DNA from: Diospyros lotus
Lineage: Eukaryota > Streptophyta > Magnoliopsida > Ericales > Ebenaceae
Reading direction: 5' to 3'
Length of the DNA: 64,000 nt
NCBI RefSeq assembly: GCF_014633365.1
Contig: NC_068345.1
Location: 14,268,058-14,332,057 of the forward strand
How positions within the stretch are numbered: the first letter of the stretch is position 1; every line of letters begins with the position of its first letter. Under the pieces are notes generated by a model, which was not told the origin of the DNA, did no database searches, and saw only the letters and a list, made by a program, of their open reading frames with translations. This document shows, piece by piece, positions 33,908 to 45,440 of this stretch. Made by a program: the position numbers and the translations under genes.

Positions 33908-34542
33908 ATTTGAAGGGCCTCTTGCTCTCGTCGTTTTGATTCCTACTGCCTAGCCTGTGCTGCTCTCTGAAGCCATCTCATCTCTACACATTCAATCAAA
34001 TCATTAGTACAACCATTGAATATTAATATTTAAAAAGTTTTAAAGCGCAAAGTAAAAAGATAAGGGTCAGGGTGAGTACTCCTAGGGTCTGACTCCCCTT
34101 TAAGCCCTTCTTCCTTCTCTCTGGCCACATCCAAATTCCCTATAATATCCACCTCTTCATCATCTCCCTCAAATTCCTCGCTTCTCCCCCTCTCTCGTCA
34201 TCATCTAATGAAGAAGATGTGGAGGACATGTATATCTTAGTTTGAACAAGTTCTGAATGACCAGCACCATCGTGCCCTTCAACAATCATCCATCTAACCT
34301 CAATAAGAAATGTATCATTTGTTAAATCCAATAAAGCTATTGGGCCTCATTTGGCTAGTTTATTGATATCATCTTAGTAGTCCTTCACCAATGATTCTAC
34401 TTCTGCTCAATCGCACCTTGCGCTCCTCAATCTCTTGGTGCACCAATATCATGACAACCTCGGTGTCCCATGGGTGGTGTGATCACTATCCACCTAGTCT
34501 CAAGAAAAATAGGGTTCGATTCTTCATACAGGAGGGAGGATC
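33908..34542 (-). pseudogene. Antisense gene fragment of G1 (part 2)
   Basis: The minus strand aligns with 35660-36270 of G2, including GGTGGATATTATAGGGAATTT and AAACTTTTTAAATATTAATA. It is the continuation of 21145-21519 across the S1 insertion. At 34542 it meets an LTR fragment in the opposite orientation, so the 5' part of this antisense gene and G1's own 3' LTR are missing. Confidence 0.7.
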
Positions 34543-34544
34543 CC

Positions 34545-34907
34545 AAAAAGGTTCGTTTGGCTTCGAAAAGGTGAGTATTTATAGACGAAGTGGTGGGACC
34601 CACAATTGAGTTAAAAGACTCCTCTAAGGAGTGCCTTAGGGAGGTCGGATGGCCTGAAGAAGTCTACAGAGTGGGGCACCCCGATAGCTATCTCTTAGTG
34701 GCCCTAAAGAGGGCTTCGGGCCACCAGTTGGCTTAGGTCTTGGAGACCCCAAAGGGTGTCCTTGGACTTGGGTGAAAATATGCATGCTAGGTTGATCCCG
34801 AAGGACCCATTGGGGGTTCAGGAGGCTTTTATCTTAGAGACTGTCTGGGAAGAATAAACTTGGAAATTGCTTTGAAACTTAAGAAAATTTTAGGGCACCC
34901 CACAACA
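34545..34907 (-). repeat. 3' LTR fragment of Tat-type element G2
   Basis: It aligns with 43430-43809 in the same orientation and starts on the minus strand with TGTTGTGGGGTGCCC. Only the first 360 bp or so survive, including the TATA region. A purine-rich minus-strand tract (34908-34927, AGGATAGAGTAGGGAGCTAT) lies directly upstream, so this is the 3' copy. Confidence 0.7.
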
Positions 34908-35204
34908 ATAGCTCCCTACTCTATCCTTGGGTTGAAAGGCAAAAAGAAAAATAAAATATAAGTGAGTGCCTACTAGTTCATTGGGGGAGAGTCTCCGGGG
35001 GACTCATGACGCTTGGCCTATCGAAGGCTGTGATTATAAATAGATGGTGGTCTTGAATGGTCCACACTTTTACCCCGAAGAGCCTGAGTCATCTAGAGCT
35101 CCCAAAGACTCCTCTTTGTCCCGAAGACCTTTGCCCAGCCCTAGGAGTTTTTTGCTTCTCCAGAAGACTCATTCTTGTTGAAAAATACATCGCTTTGAGG
35201 TAAA

Positions 35205-37634
35205 ATGGATTATGAACAACCTTTTATTAATATTATCATCTACCCACGGATGAGACCCTTGGTTGTAAATTGCAAACACGCTAAAGACCTTGTGCGATCA
35301 TTCTGTATCCCTAAGTCATGGAAACCAAGGGGTCCTAGGGGAGGAGAGTTTACTACTACTATTAGGAGAGGAGATGTAGCGATACATTTAGATAGTTTGC
35401 GAGCAAGACTTAGCATTCCCTTACACCCATTTGGGATGCAATTTTTAAGGGAGGAAATATTAGTGCCAACCTAGTTGCATTCGAATGGCTCTGCCGTGCT
35501 AGTGGATTTTTTTGTTTTGTGAAAGGAGCAGGGGGTGGAACCTATAACATCCTTATTACACTGCCTTTATTGCACTCGCACTATAAGAGGGGAGAAGGAA
35601 TTTGTGTCCCTCTAGCGTACACATTTTAGGATTAAATTGTTTGGAGGTGGATCTCAAAAGATAGATGATTTTGAAACTAGGTGGATAGTGATCACACCGC
35701 CTACAAGACATTAGGGTCGTCATGATATTAGCACATCGAGAGATTAAGGAGCGCAAGGTGCGATTGGGCGTAAGTAGATTCATTGGTGAATGATCACCAA
35801 GATGATATCAATAAAATGGCTGAAGAAGGCTTAGTAATTTTATTGGATTTAATAGATGATACACATCTTATTAAGGCTAGATGAATGATTGTTGAAGGGC
35901 GCAATGGCGCTTGTCCTTCAGAACCTGTTCAAACTCAGATGGTCTTGTCCTCCTCATGTTTTTTGTTAGATGATAATGAGAGACGGAGAAGAGAGGAATG
36001 TGAGAGAGATGATAAAGAGGTGGATATTATAGGGAATTTGGATGTGGCTAGAGAAGATGAAGAAGGAAGGGGAGTCAAACCCTAGGGGTGCTCACCTTGA
36101 CCTTATCTTTTTACTTTGCACTTTAAAACTTTTTAAATATTAATATTCAATGGCTACACTGATGATTTGATTGAATGTGTAGAGATGAGGCGGCTTCAGA
36201 GAACGACACGGGCCAGGCAGTAGGAATCAAAACGACGGGTGCAAGAGGCCCTTTAAAGGACACAACTTTCGATGACCCTAGCCTCATTTTTGGGAGAGGC
36301 TGGGGGAGAGGAATCTTTACAAGCCCAGAAGAACAGAAGGGTTAGGACAGATGGTGAGGGTCCTAGCTCCTTGAGAATTTATATGGACCAACTTTTAGAG
36401 AATTTTTTCAATTTCTCTACGATAGACCTTTCGCCATTCCCCCCACACGTAACAGGGCTGCTAAGGAAGGAGAGATTCCAGAGTCGTCACCATTGAGCCG
36501 AGGGGCCTAAGTGGCTATAATGGTTGTACAAGATGATTGGGAGGCTAGGGAAAATGTTGAGGCTCAAGTGGAGCTGGAAAGGCATCATGGCCAAAATCGG
36601 GCCATCAGCAATTTATCTTTTCCATAGCCAATGGAGCGATCGGGAAAGAGAGTGCTGGCTTCAAAGACTAGGGCACATCCACCCTTATTTCCTAACCTAG
36701 GCCTCATCTACCAGGGAGTGGTGCAAGTAGAGGGGCATGAGTTTTTGACTCACCTAGGGCTCCTAGATAGAGATACTATTTTGGAACTGGGTGTTGCGAT
36801 GAGGCTAATGTATACCTTGGTAATGCTGCGAGATAAGGCAAGGTATTCAGGGGATACATTGAGCTAGCTTGACGTGGTGGAATAATATTTAACTATGGTA
36901 TGGAAAACTTTGAATTTCTTTTTTAGCATCTCCTTGATGTTTATTACGGCTTATGATATTGGGATTTTTGCTTAACAGGGAATTCAACACCAAGCAATGG
37001 CCACAACGAAGGCTTAGATTTACCTGCTCAAGGCCTAGGCAGACAGAGATTGGATGGTCCACCGCACTCTACACTTACGGGATAAAGTGAGGGACCTAGA
37101 ACATGAAGTCAGGGACCTTAAGGAACATGAGAGGTGGCCTCCCCAGCTTGAGCGTGAGGTGGAGAAGGTGAAGAAGGAGAACGAGTCCTTAAAGGGAGAC
37201 GTGGAGTATCTTAGGAAAACTGAGGCAACGCTATTAAGGGCCAATTCGAGCTATTTGTTGAGTTGAAGCAAGCCTTGCAAGAAAGAGATGACACCTACTC
37301 CCAATTTTTGGAAGAGAAAAGGCAGGCTGATAAGCTATCCAATTAGCTCGGGGGAATGAGTATTGAGGCCATCAAGGCCGAAACAGTTAAGGAGTATCGA
37401 TCATCTTGGGTGTGTTATGAGGAGAAAGAAAGATATGCTTTGAGTTTCACAAAGTATGGATTTTACTTGGCTAGGGAATATTTAGAGAGGACACACTCGG
37501 GCATTAACTTTTCGGATGTCATCTTCACGGGCGACGAGATTGGAGATATCTATGACAACATTGAATTCACTTATTTGAACTTTACTGAGGGAGCTCCTGG
37601 TCAGGAGGACGGATTTCCTTGGGCTTTGATTTAG
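35205..37634 (+). pseudogene. Antisense Transposase_28-type gene inside G2, broken
   Basis: This gene runs opposite to its host element, next to the 3' LTR. The first frame (35205-35474) reads CIPKSWKPRGPRGGE, then LDSLRARLSIPLHPFG; after a stop at 35472 comes LHSNGSAVLVDFFVL. This fits the plant putative gypsy-type transposon domain (Pfam Transposase_28, PF04195). Later pieces are 36272-36496, 36631-36867, a coiled-coil segment at 37054-37266 (RDKVRDLEHEVRDLKEHERW) and a C-terminal part at 37356-37634 (KAETVKEYRSSWVCYEEKERY). Possible introns end at about 36180 and 36976 (TTAACAG). Stops at 35472, 35526 and 35613 break the first part. The function of these additional ORFs is unknown; Tat-lineage elements are known to carry extra ORFs, some antisense, between pol and the 3' LTR. 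Confidence 0.7.
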
Positions 37635-37639
37635 GAAAG

Positions 37640-38440
37640 ATTCATTATTGTGCCTCTACCCTGATCTTTTGCCTTTTTGGGGCTCATTATTCTTTTTTGT
37701 ATTTTGAGAATTTAAACGTATATGAATACAATGAGCATTCTTTTGGTATTGGTTTAGATGACCAGTTGGGAGCCTCTCATGCGCATGAGCTACATGAATG
37801 CATGGAGCATGAATAAAAAGAGAGAAAATAATTAAATTGTTACCACTAAAAACATGTCCTCTCTTGGAGCGAGGTCTTGATACATGCGTGCCTATTAGGG
37901 TAATTGGGAATATCTTGTCCCAAGACATATATAGAATTTGAGATAAATATTCGTAGGTCCAAAGTGAGGCATGAGACATCCTGCATCTGACATCATTCAG
38001 GAGTACTATTGCCGCCACTTGCAACTAGGGGTGAGACATGTGTCTGAGTCCATCGACTGCCATTTACTCTTTGATATGTCTCCACTATGCCCCGGGGCCA
38101 TTCGGGAGGGAGGACACTGACCCATAAAGTCCCTTTGTGGAAAGGTCTAATCGCGAGGAGTGGTACAAGGTCCTAGGCGCCCTAGTGCAGTAGAAAGGGT
38201 AAGTACTAGTGGACTTACACAGGAAAAACAATTTCTTACGACTCCATTCATTTCACCAATTGGTGCGTTGATGCATAGGGCTAGTGGAGGAGTCGTTCAA
38301 GGGAGTGACCCTGGTTTTTGTGTCCAAAGATGATGGGACTGTTCAAGATGCGAGAGCGTTGGGCCCGTAAGAGAGTTTTGGGTGGAGAGGATAGGGACCC
38401 TAATGGCACAGAGCGTGCTAAGGGGGGGCTCTATTTTGGT
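37640..38440. other. G2 internal DNA, no gene recognised
   Basis: Only short frames without domains are present. It lies between the antisense gene and the 47-bp repeat and is probably untranslated element sequence. Confidence 0.45.
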
Positions 38441-38508
38441 GATGCAGTTCGGTGGAAATTTTCCTAGGCCACTTACATCCACGATCAAAATACCAATATT
38501 TTGTCGAA

Positions 38509-38725
38509 GTGATTCGGCGAGATGCCTACTTCTGTTATGATAAGGTTTTGTTGAAGCAGTTCGGCGGGATGCCTACTTCTGCTATGATAAGGTTTAGTCA
38601 AAGCAATTTGGCGGGATGCATACTTCCACTATGATAAGATTTTGTTGAAGTGGTTTGGCGAGATGCCTACTTCCACTATGTTGGAGAATATTTTTATTTT
38701 AGCAGTTCGGCAGAGTGATTATGTC
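38509..38725 (+). repeat. 47-bp tandem repeat in G2
   Basis: Four to five units of TTCGGCGAGATGCCTACTTC, then a TATGATAAGGTTTTGTTGAAG-like stretch, start at 38513, 38560, 38607 and about 38654, with a partial copy near 38703. The period is 47 bp. Untranslated tandem repeats of this kind are common in Tat/Ogre-type elements. Confidence 0.85.
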
Positions 38726-39056
38726 CACAAGATGTATCAAGGCACGACTCTTATGGCCCGACGTATGAAAGATAAGGGTGTCATTTTCTAACAATCGAGG
38801 TTTCAGTGTTTTCATTTTAGCGATTTGGATCCTTTCCTACGTCTACTCTTAGAGGTTTCCTTTTGACAAACCAATGTTTGGATAATTCGTCATATTACGA
38901 GAATTCCTCTGCTCGAAAATTTGGTTTATTCATATCTGTTTTATTATGAACTTGGGATTACAGGAGATGTACAATGGGTTAAGCCTAAGAGTTTCCATCC
39001 CCTTAGTTCCCCAGTCGGATTCACAATCTTTCCCTAAAATGCTGCAAAACAGAGGA
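38726..39056. other. G2 internal DNA, nothing recognised
   Basis: No gene or repeat seen. It ends at the target duplication GAGGA of the solo LTR. Confidence 0.45.
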
Positions 39057-41895
39057 TGTAACACTCCGAAATTCTCCTGAATTTTCATTTACATCATCGG
39101 TAGCAAAAGAGTTACAAATACACACCGTGGGGCCGTCTTGCACACAACACCTCAGACAATCAAATATAAACAATTACAACATCAGACACCATGCCTACAA
39201 CTCACCCCCAGAGACCTTTTTGGTCGAGATTACTCTGTACACGTAGCCTCCTAGAACTGACATGTCATGAGTCCACCCTCAACGTCAGCTTCCACACCTA
39301 GAATGATGTCAAAAACAAGGTGAGCCGTAAGGCTTAGCAACATTCAAAATGAAAGGGGCATAGTATGAAATTGACATGAAGTGGAATCACACTACCTGTC
39401 ATATGACAGACAACTATGCTATGACTTACAATCTCCATATGCTCAACACGCTATACCCACCGATACCATACAATCAAGTATGTCAAGCACAATCATGCTA
39501 TGTTATATCACATAATGCCCCCATGTCATGTTTGATGTCACATCATGCATAATGCTATGCTTTTCCACACCCGACACTCATGCTACAACACAAACTTTCT
39601 CAAATGCACTGATGCTCACACTACACGCGCTAATGTGCACCCCACACTCCAGGAGTATACCTATACAAATATGCCATGATACGATCACTTGCTCGGACAC
39701 CACATGCCATGCACATATACATAGAGATGCCAGGACATAATCATTTGCTTATACAACACGCAACAATGTGCATTCCATATGCCATGTACGCATACATATA
39801 TATATAAGGATGCCATGTTGGCATTGTGGACTATCATCGACCCTCATCCTAGCTCCAACCCAGGTGAGCCTATTGAGCCGTAGCTCTCTTGGCTACCCAC
39901 AGAGCATGGAAAGTTGGATATCCCCATCTTGCAGTCACATCGCCGAGCAAAATAATAGGTGCACTAACACACATGTCAATATGTCATCCACATGCAATCT
40001 CATCATTATGATTTAACCAAGCATGTATCCCGTTCATATAGCCTTTCATGTTTTATACCCCATGGCATGGCTTACTTCTTGTGTGACACACACACTTATG
40101 CTCATGATATGCAATTGACCCTAAGGCCCACACATGTCAAGATGTACAATAATAACATGCATGGGTCAACACCCACAACTCTTATTAATCGTGTGTCGCC
40201 CTCACACAGAGGCCCATGGGACCCATACTGTCATGTACAAACAGCTTTTTCAATGCACGTGTAGGCACATAAATATCATGAATATCAAGGCATGCATGGA
40301 CACATGATTACACCCATACTATGCCACATCTCAAACCATTTGACACACCCAGTTGATGCTACACAACATGTAGCCCATGTTTGTATGACCCTGCCACACC
40401 TAAGGCCTGAGGCCCCACTCCAACACTTACAGGTTAACATGCTAATATTTCATACAGTTTTGGGGCCAATTTATGTACCCTATTATGATGTACACATTTG
40501 TGCCACTTCATTCCTAGGATTAAGGGCAACGCCTGTCACTACTTACGCTATGGTCCAGTTCAGATTATTCAGTGACATTAGAAGTTAAGTAGAGGTTGGT
40601 CAATTGACTGCCACCGCCATGTAAGATAACCAGGTGGACACCCCAATAGCTCCCTGACCACACTGAGTCTCCTCGACTCTCTAAGAACCTAGCCCCACAT
40701 GGGTTCGACATTTTTCCCAAGAAAGCGGGCGATACAAAACCCCGTGATGATTAGATTTGAATATCGCAAGGAGTCTTATATTCAACTCAACCACAACCAA
40801 CTGACTCATCAGTAACTCATAAGTTATAAAATGGTTACACACGTATTTATATAATTAATGTATGGAACCGAATCAAAGTAAGGGAGGGAGTAAATTACAT
40901 AAAAATGGCAGGGTTTTGAATACGATTTAAAGAGTACGCTAAGAGGGGCTAGAACTTGCTTTTAAATAGCCGATTCCCGCCTTCTTCACACGCCCGTTGC
41001 GAAGTACCATGTTCATAACAAATGATGAGTTCTCGGCCCCAAATAATTAATTTTAATTGTGAAAAACTTGTAATTTAATCGCGTAGACTTCTAATAATTT
41101 TTTTTACTTACTTAGCCACTTTAAACACTAAATAACTCCAAAATTTCCCTATTTTCTCTTGGATTTCTCCCAAAATTTTGCCTAATTTCTACTGCTACTT
41201 GAGCCTCCTCTTTCCCCCATTTGTTCTTCTACTTCTCCCACACGAATTCTGCTTGAAATGGGCCTTAAATCATCTAAAAATAAGTAGCTGAGACACGACC
41301 ACGTGACGCCACCAACAGCTGTGCACGGCTACCACCACACCAGCCCAAAACGACACATTTCCCCCCAAGCGCACAACTTTCCCCCAGCTTTGAACTCTTA
41401 ACCAACCACAACCCCATGCACGCACATACCGTCTGAGCTAGCATCGCCTTTAACTATAATATGTCCCTTATTAAATTTAAGGTGATTCTGCGGCCCTTTT
41501 CGAAAATTGCACATAACACCCATAATTTCTGATAATTAACACACACTCCACCATATTAATATCACTAGCACCCCAACCTTCTGCAAATTCTCAAATATAC
41601 CCCTTTCCATAAATACATTAATTTCATGAGTACACTACCACATATTGGAAATTCCATAAATACCCCCAAACAAAATATTTAATTATCTTAGTTGTCCAAT
41701 TCACTACCCGACATCCAATTTCACAAAATTACAAATGGACACCCCATGTCAAACTCACCGGCCCTAGAACACCTCAACGAGCTATTAAAGGATTCCTCAA
41801 GCAAAATTCTTAAAACTATAAATCCTTGATAGATTATTTTCGATTCTCAAATTTACACACCATTATTATTTTTCCCAAAATAGTGGGACGTTACA
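39057..41895 (-). repeat. Solo LTR, 2.84 kb, Ty3/gypsy type
   Basis: It begins TGTAACACTCC and ends GGGACGTTACA, with flanks GAGGA (39052-39056) and AAGGA (41896-41900) matching at 4 of 5 positions. On the minus strand it contains GCTAAGCCTTACGGCTCACC. This is the same motif as in the palindromic element's arms and suggests related long LTRs of the Tekay/Del kind. Open frames at 39528-40588 overlap with no domain. No primer site or coding DNA adjoins it, so the rest was lost by LTR-LTR recombination. Confidence 0.8.
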
Positions 41896-41900
41896 AAGGA

Positions 41901-42947
41901 TACAAACAGATACATGTTACCCTATATACAGTCACCGACGTCTTCGATTTACAAGAACTTAGTAACTTCTTCACTTGGCTACTTCTGCTTGTAAGTCGGT
42001 GACACCTGATCTGCGATCTGGAACAACTTAGTCCTGCATATGGTATTCTTAAAGCGATTAATATAACGCTGCAGGTGCTTACAATGATCCCTTACCTTTG
42101 GAATATGGTGAAGGGTAATGAGAAACTCTCGTCACAGCTGATCACGAGACTTGAGTAAGCCAGGGTGGAATGCCAAACACCTTTTGGCAAAAGGGGCGGA
42201 GACTGGTTGTAGAAAAATGCCACTACATAGTTGTCTTCTTGGATCGACAATACAACTAATGTAGAAGGCGCTAATAATTAATCTCATTTCGTCGGCATTT
42301 TGTGTAGCTTTACCAATTCCTGCCTACCCTATTACTTTGAAATCTCCCCGAACTTGAAAAAATTATCTGAGTAAGTTGGGAAGTTCGAGGAAACGCCTCC
42401 TTTGGCATGGAAGGGATATATTTGAGGGAAATAGCATGCAAGAGGGGTTACCTCCTTGGATCATAGAATGCTCTGGAAGACGTATCTCAAGAGGTCTTTT
42501 CCCGTGAAAGAGGCTTTCACAATCTTCATTCTTCACAACAATACTCCTCTATAGGCACCTGTATTGCTAGGGAGAACGATCCATGGCCGTCAAATATGTG
42601 TTCGAGAATTGATGTGCCTTCGAACTTGGCCTTTATCAATAGGAGGATCGTTATCCTCACTTCCCACTTACCTAGCCTGAATCCCTGCTTTGATAAACAA
42701 CATGGATGCCTAGTAGAGATACAGGGTGGGGAGATGCGTTCTTCTCTCGAGGGTCATTGTAATAATGGGAGAAAAATCTTGGAAGGCTCATAATAGTAAG
42801 AGAAAAACCTTGCAAAAAACTCCCTAATGCCTTCCTAGAGGATTCAAACCATAGCTCATTGGGAGGCACTATAGGATGAAGTGGGAGCACAACATCTTCT
42901 CACAACTAACCCTTATGGTGGTAGCTAAGGGATGGATTTTTGCTCAT
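41901..42947 (-). other. G2 leader/internal DNA, no recognisable gag
   Basis: This is the region just downstream of the G2 primer site on the minus strand, where gag is expected. I see only short frames (for example 42890-42672) with no gag or zinc-knuckle motif. G2 appears to lack its own gag-pol and would be non-autonomous. Confidence 0.5.
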
Positions 42948-42968
42948 TTCCCACAGATAGCAGCAAAT
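42948..42968 (-). other. Primer binding site of G2
   Basis: Minus-strand ATTTGCTGCTATCTGTGGGA corresponds to the TGGCGCCGTCTGTGGGAA-type site, partly decayed. It lies directly inside the 5' LTR. Confidence 0.65.
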
Positions 42969-43809
42969 TGTTGTTGCCAAACTACAACAATTAAATTTAT
43001 TTGTCTTGGGATAAGCTAGAATAGAGTCATTCACCATGGAAGAGGGTTCGAGATGCCATGAGCGAGGCCAAACATATTTGGAACATGTCGGAGCTAGAAC
43101 CCGGATGGGTCATCGGGGGCTTCCGGAGGTGTTGCACGGATGAGCCTTTGGGGAGTCAAGAGGAAGGGATCTCGATAGGTCTTCGGGAGGCAGAGCCTTC
43201 AGTCTTTTCGGTGAGCTAGGCTGGGACTTAGCCTGTAGTTACAAATAGAAGTTAGAAAGGCATGCGGGAGACTTCCCCATGCCGGCCTTCTGATGCCAAA
43301 GTTAGACAATAATCTGAAATATGTCCAAAGTATGATGTATGATGCAAGTGTATCTCTATTCCATGTCTCGAAGGGATATTTATGTTCCCGAATAGGTTTA
43401 GAGAGAGATTAAGTGTTAGGACAGGGGTATGAAGAGAGTCTAGGGGATCAGTGGAGCCAAAAGATCAAAATGATCCATTTGCCTTCAAAGTGGTGAGACC
43501 CATAGTTGAGCCCAAAAACTCTTTCGGGCAGTGCCTTAGGGAGGTTGAAGGGCATAGAGAAGTCTTTGAGGTGGGGGCACCCTGATGGCTATCTCTGGGT
43601 AGCCCCAAAGAGGGCTTTAGGCCACTTGATGACTTAAGTTTGGGAGACCCCGAAGGGTGTCCTTGGACTTGGGCAAAAAGATGCATGCTAGGCTGATCTC
43701 GAAGGACCCATTGGGGGTTTAGGAGGATTCTATCTCAGAGACTGTCCGGGAAAGAATGAACTTGGAAATTGCTTTATAACTCAAGGAAATTTTAAGGCAC
43801 CCCATAACA
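42969..43809 (-). repeat. 5' LTR of Tat-type element G2 (841 bp)
   Basis: On the minus strand it starts TGTTATGGGGTGCC and ends GGCAACAACA. It aligns with G1's LTR (19486-20287) and with the 3' fragment (34545-34907). The right flank is AACAT. Confidence 0.78.
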
Positions 43810-43814
43810 AACAT

Positions 43815-44125
43815 ATATAAAAAAAAAATTAAAAACCATTTTGACACTATAACTCCCTCTTGATTTGAGAAACCAATATGATTGAAATTTTAATTATAAA
43901 GGTAAACTCATAATTCAAAATCATCAAAACTCATAAACATGGAGAGTTTAGAAATGGAGATATACCATCCAAGGTTTAATTGATAAACTCTTTCTCACTC
44001 TTGGTTGGCAATACATCATTTGGGGTTGAATTTTTTCTTCATCCCCCTTTCCTTCATGCTTGATTCATTTATAAAGATTTCTCTTTTAGTTTCATTTGGA
44101 TGCTAAGCAAACCTACAAAAATGAA
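43815..44125 (-). other. Sire-type element sequence downstream of gag, no pol
   Basis: On the minus strand the gag frame is followed by about 310 bp of non-coding sequence with a GGGAGTTATAGTG purine-rich stretch near 43850. Pol is missing. The G2 LTR adjoins this at 43809. Confidence 0.45.
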
Positions 44126-45384
44126 TTATCCATAAGATTTTGGTACCCAAACCACTTTGGGTTCACTATTGTTAGTATAAAGAGTTCCCATTGAAACCCA
44201 TATTTGTTTAAAATTTGTGGGATAGTTTCTTATAAAACCTTTGTTTATAAAATGACACCAATAGTTAGAATGTGATCCAAAGGATTTTTGTTTCCTTTTT
44301 ATGAAATTGGTTTGCTTTTTATCCTTATGCACATTCTTATGAAAATGAGAATTTTTTGGCATCAAAACATGTTTGGATCTTTGAGGATTAGCATGAGAAA
44401 CATTAGAAAGTTTAGTTTCCTTAGGAATCCATTTCATATTAGGACCACTAGATGATTTCCTTTTCAAAGGACAACAAAATGTAATGTGGCCTATCTTACA
44501 ATAATAAAAACATTTAATATCATAAGAGGTGTGTAAAGATGAGCTTTTAACATTAGTTCTTTGACTATAAAAATTTTGAACACCTATGTCATAATACATG
44601 AATTTCAAATCCTCCTTTTTAAAATAGGTTTCTCATTCAAAGCACTATTAGAGGATTTCAATTGAATTGCTTTCAAATCTTTTTTCATTAAACATTCTTT
44701 ATTGGAAGCAAACAAATATTCATTCTTTGATTTTAAAACCTCCAACTCATTTGATAACAAATCAAATTGTTTTTGAAGAGTTTTGTTTTCAAACATAGTT
44801 TTTTCAAAATTTACATATAAATCATTAATGACATTTAATAACTCTTCTTTTGAAAAATCGTTCTCAATATCATTGTTATCATCAATAACATAAATAGAAG
44901 TAGAGGTTATCCCCTTTTTTTTCTTTACCATGAAGGATGTGTTTGAATTTAAGCTTTCTCCTCTTGAGATAAAAGGGTTGTCTTTCTCCTGTAATTGTTG
45001 ATTATTCAAAATATTTTCAACATGCAAACTTTCATCAACATGCTTTCAAGCTTCATTTGATAGATATAATGAATCTTGGGTATTCAATATATCCATAGCA
45101 TTTAAACACATATAAATTTTTGCATAAATATTTTCCTGTAAAGCTTGATGCAAAATTTTCATGGTTTTAATGTTTAAAACAAAATAGTTTTTGTCATCGT
45201 CATTCCAGATAGATTTTGGTTTTGAAACAAATCCTTTTTCCACAATAGTACACAAATTAAAAACAATGGATGTCATGAAAACACAAATTTCTTTTTTTCA
45301 AAAATCATAGTATGAGCCATCAAAATAAGGTGCCATATCAATAGGATATCCTTCCTTAGACATGGAAACCTTCATGAATGTCAT
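44126..45384 (-). pseudogene. Sire-type copia gag, broken; pol absent
   Basis: Minus-strand ATG at 45384 opens a gag beginning with a typical APYFDGSYYDF stretch. A TGA stands where Trp is expected (about 45293). The next pieces (45276-45046, 45027-44605 and 44608-44126) contain SIWNDDDKNYF, a coiled region, a zinc knuckle (CFYYCKIGHITFCC, near 44495) and the end motif PKVVWVPK that normally precedes the protease. The frame then stops with no protease, integrase or RT. It is an internally deleted, non-autonomous or truncated member. Confidence 0.78.
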
Positions 45385-45426
45385 GGATCTCTCCTTAGGT
45401 TGTTAGACCTAAAAACAAGGAGTTAT

Positions 45427-45438
45427 GCTCTGATACCA
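45427..45438 (-). other. Primer binding site of the Sire-type element
   Basis: Minus-strand TGGTATCAGAGC lies two bases from the LTR. Confidence 0.85.
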
Positions 45439-45440
45439 AT

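Noticed and set aside
38509..38725. CRISPR-like regular repeat
   Set aside because: Units are contiguous without unique spacers and lie in a plant retroelement.
39528..40588. Chain of Cys/His-rich open frames on the plus strand
   Set aside because: They lie wholly inside a solo LTR, have no domain and overlap in several frames.
19481..43814. G1 and G2 as one giant palindromic element with both LTRs outermost
   Set aside because: Flanks GGCAT and AACAT match at only 3 of 5 bases, and the arms have different internal content; two separate elements explain it better.
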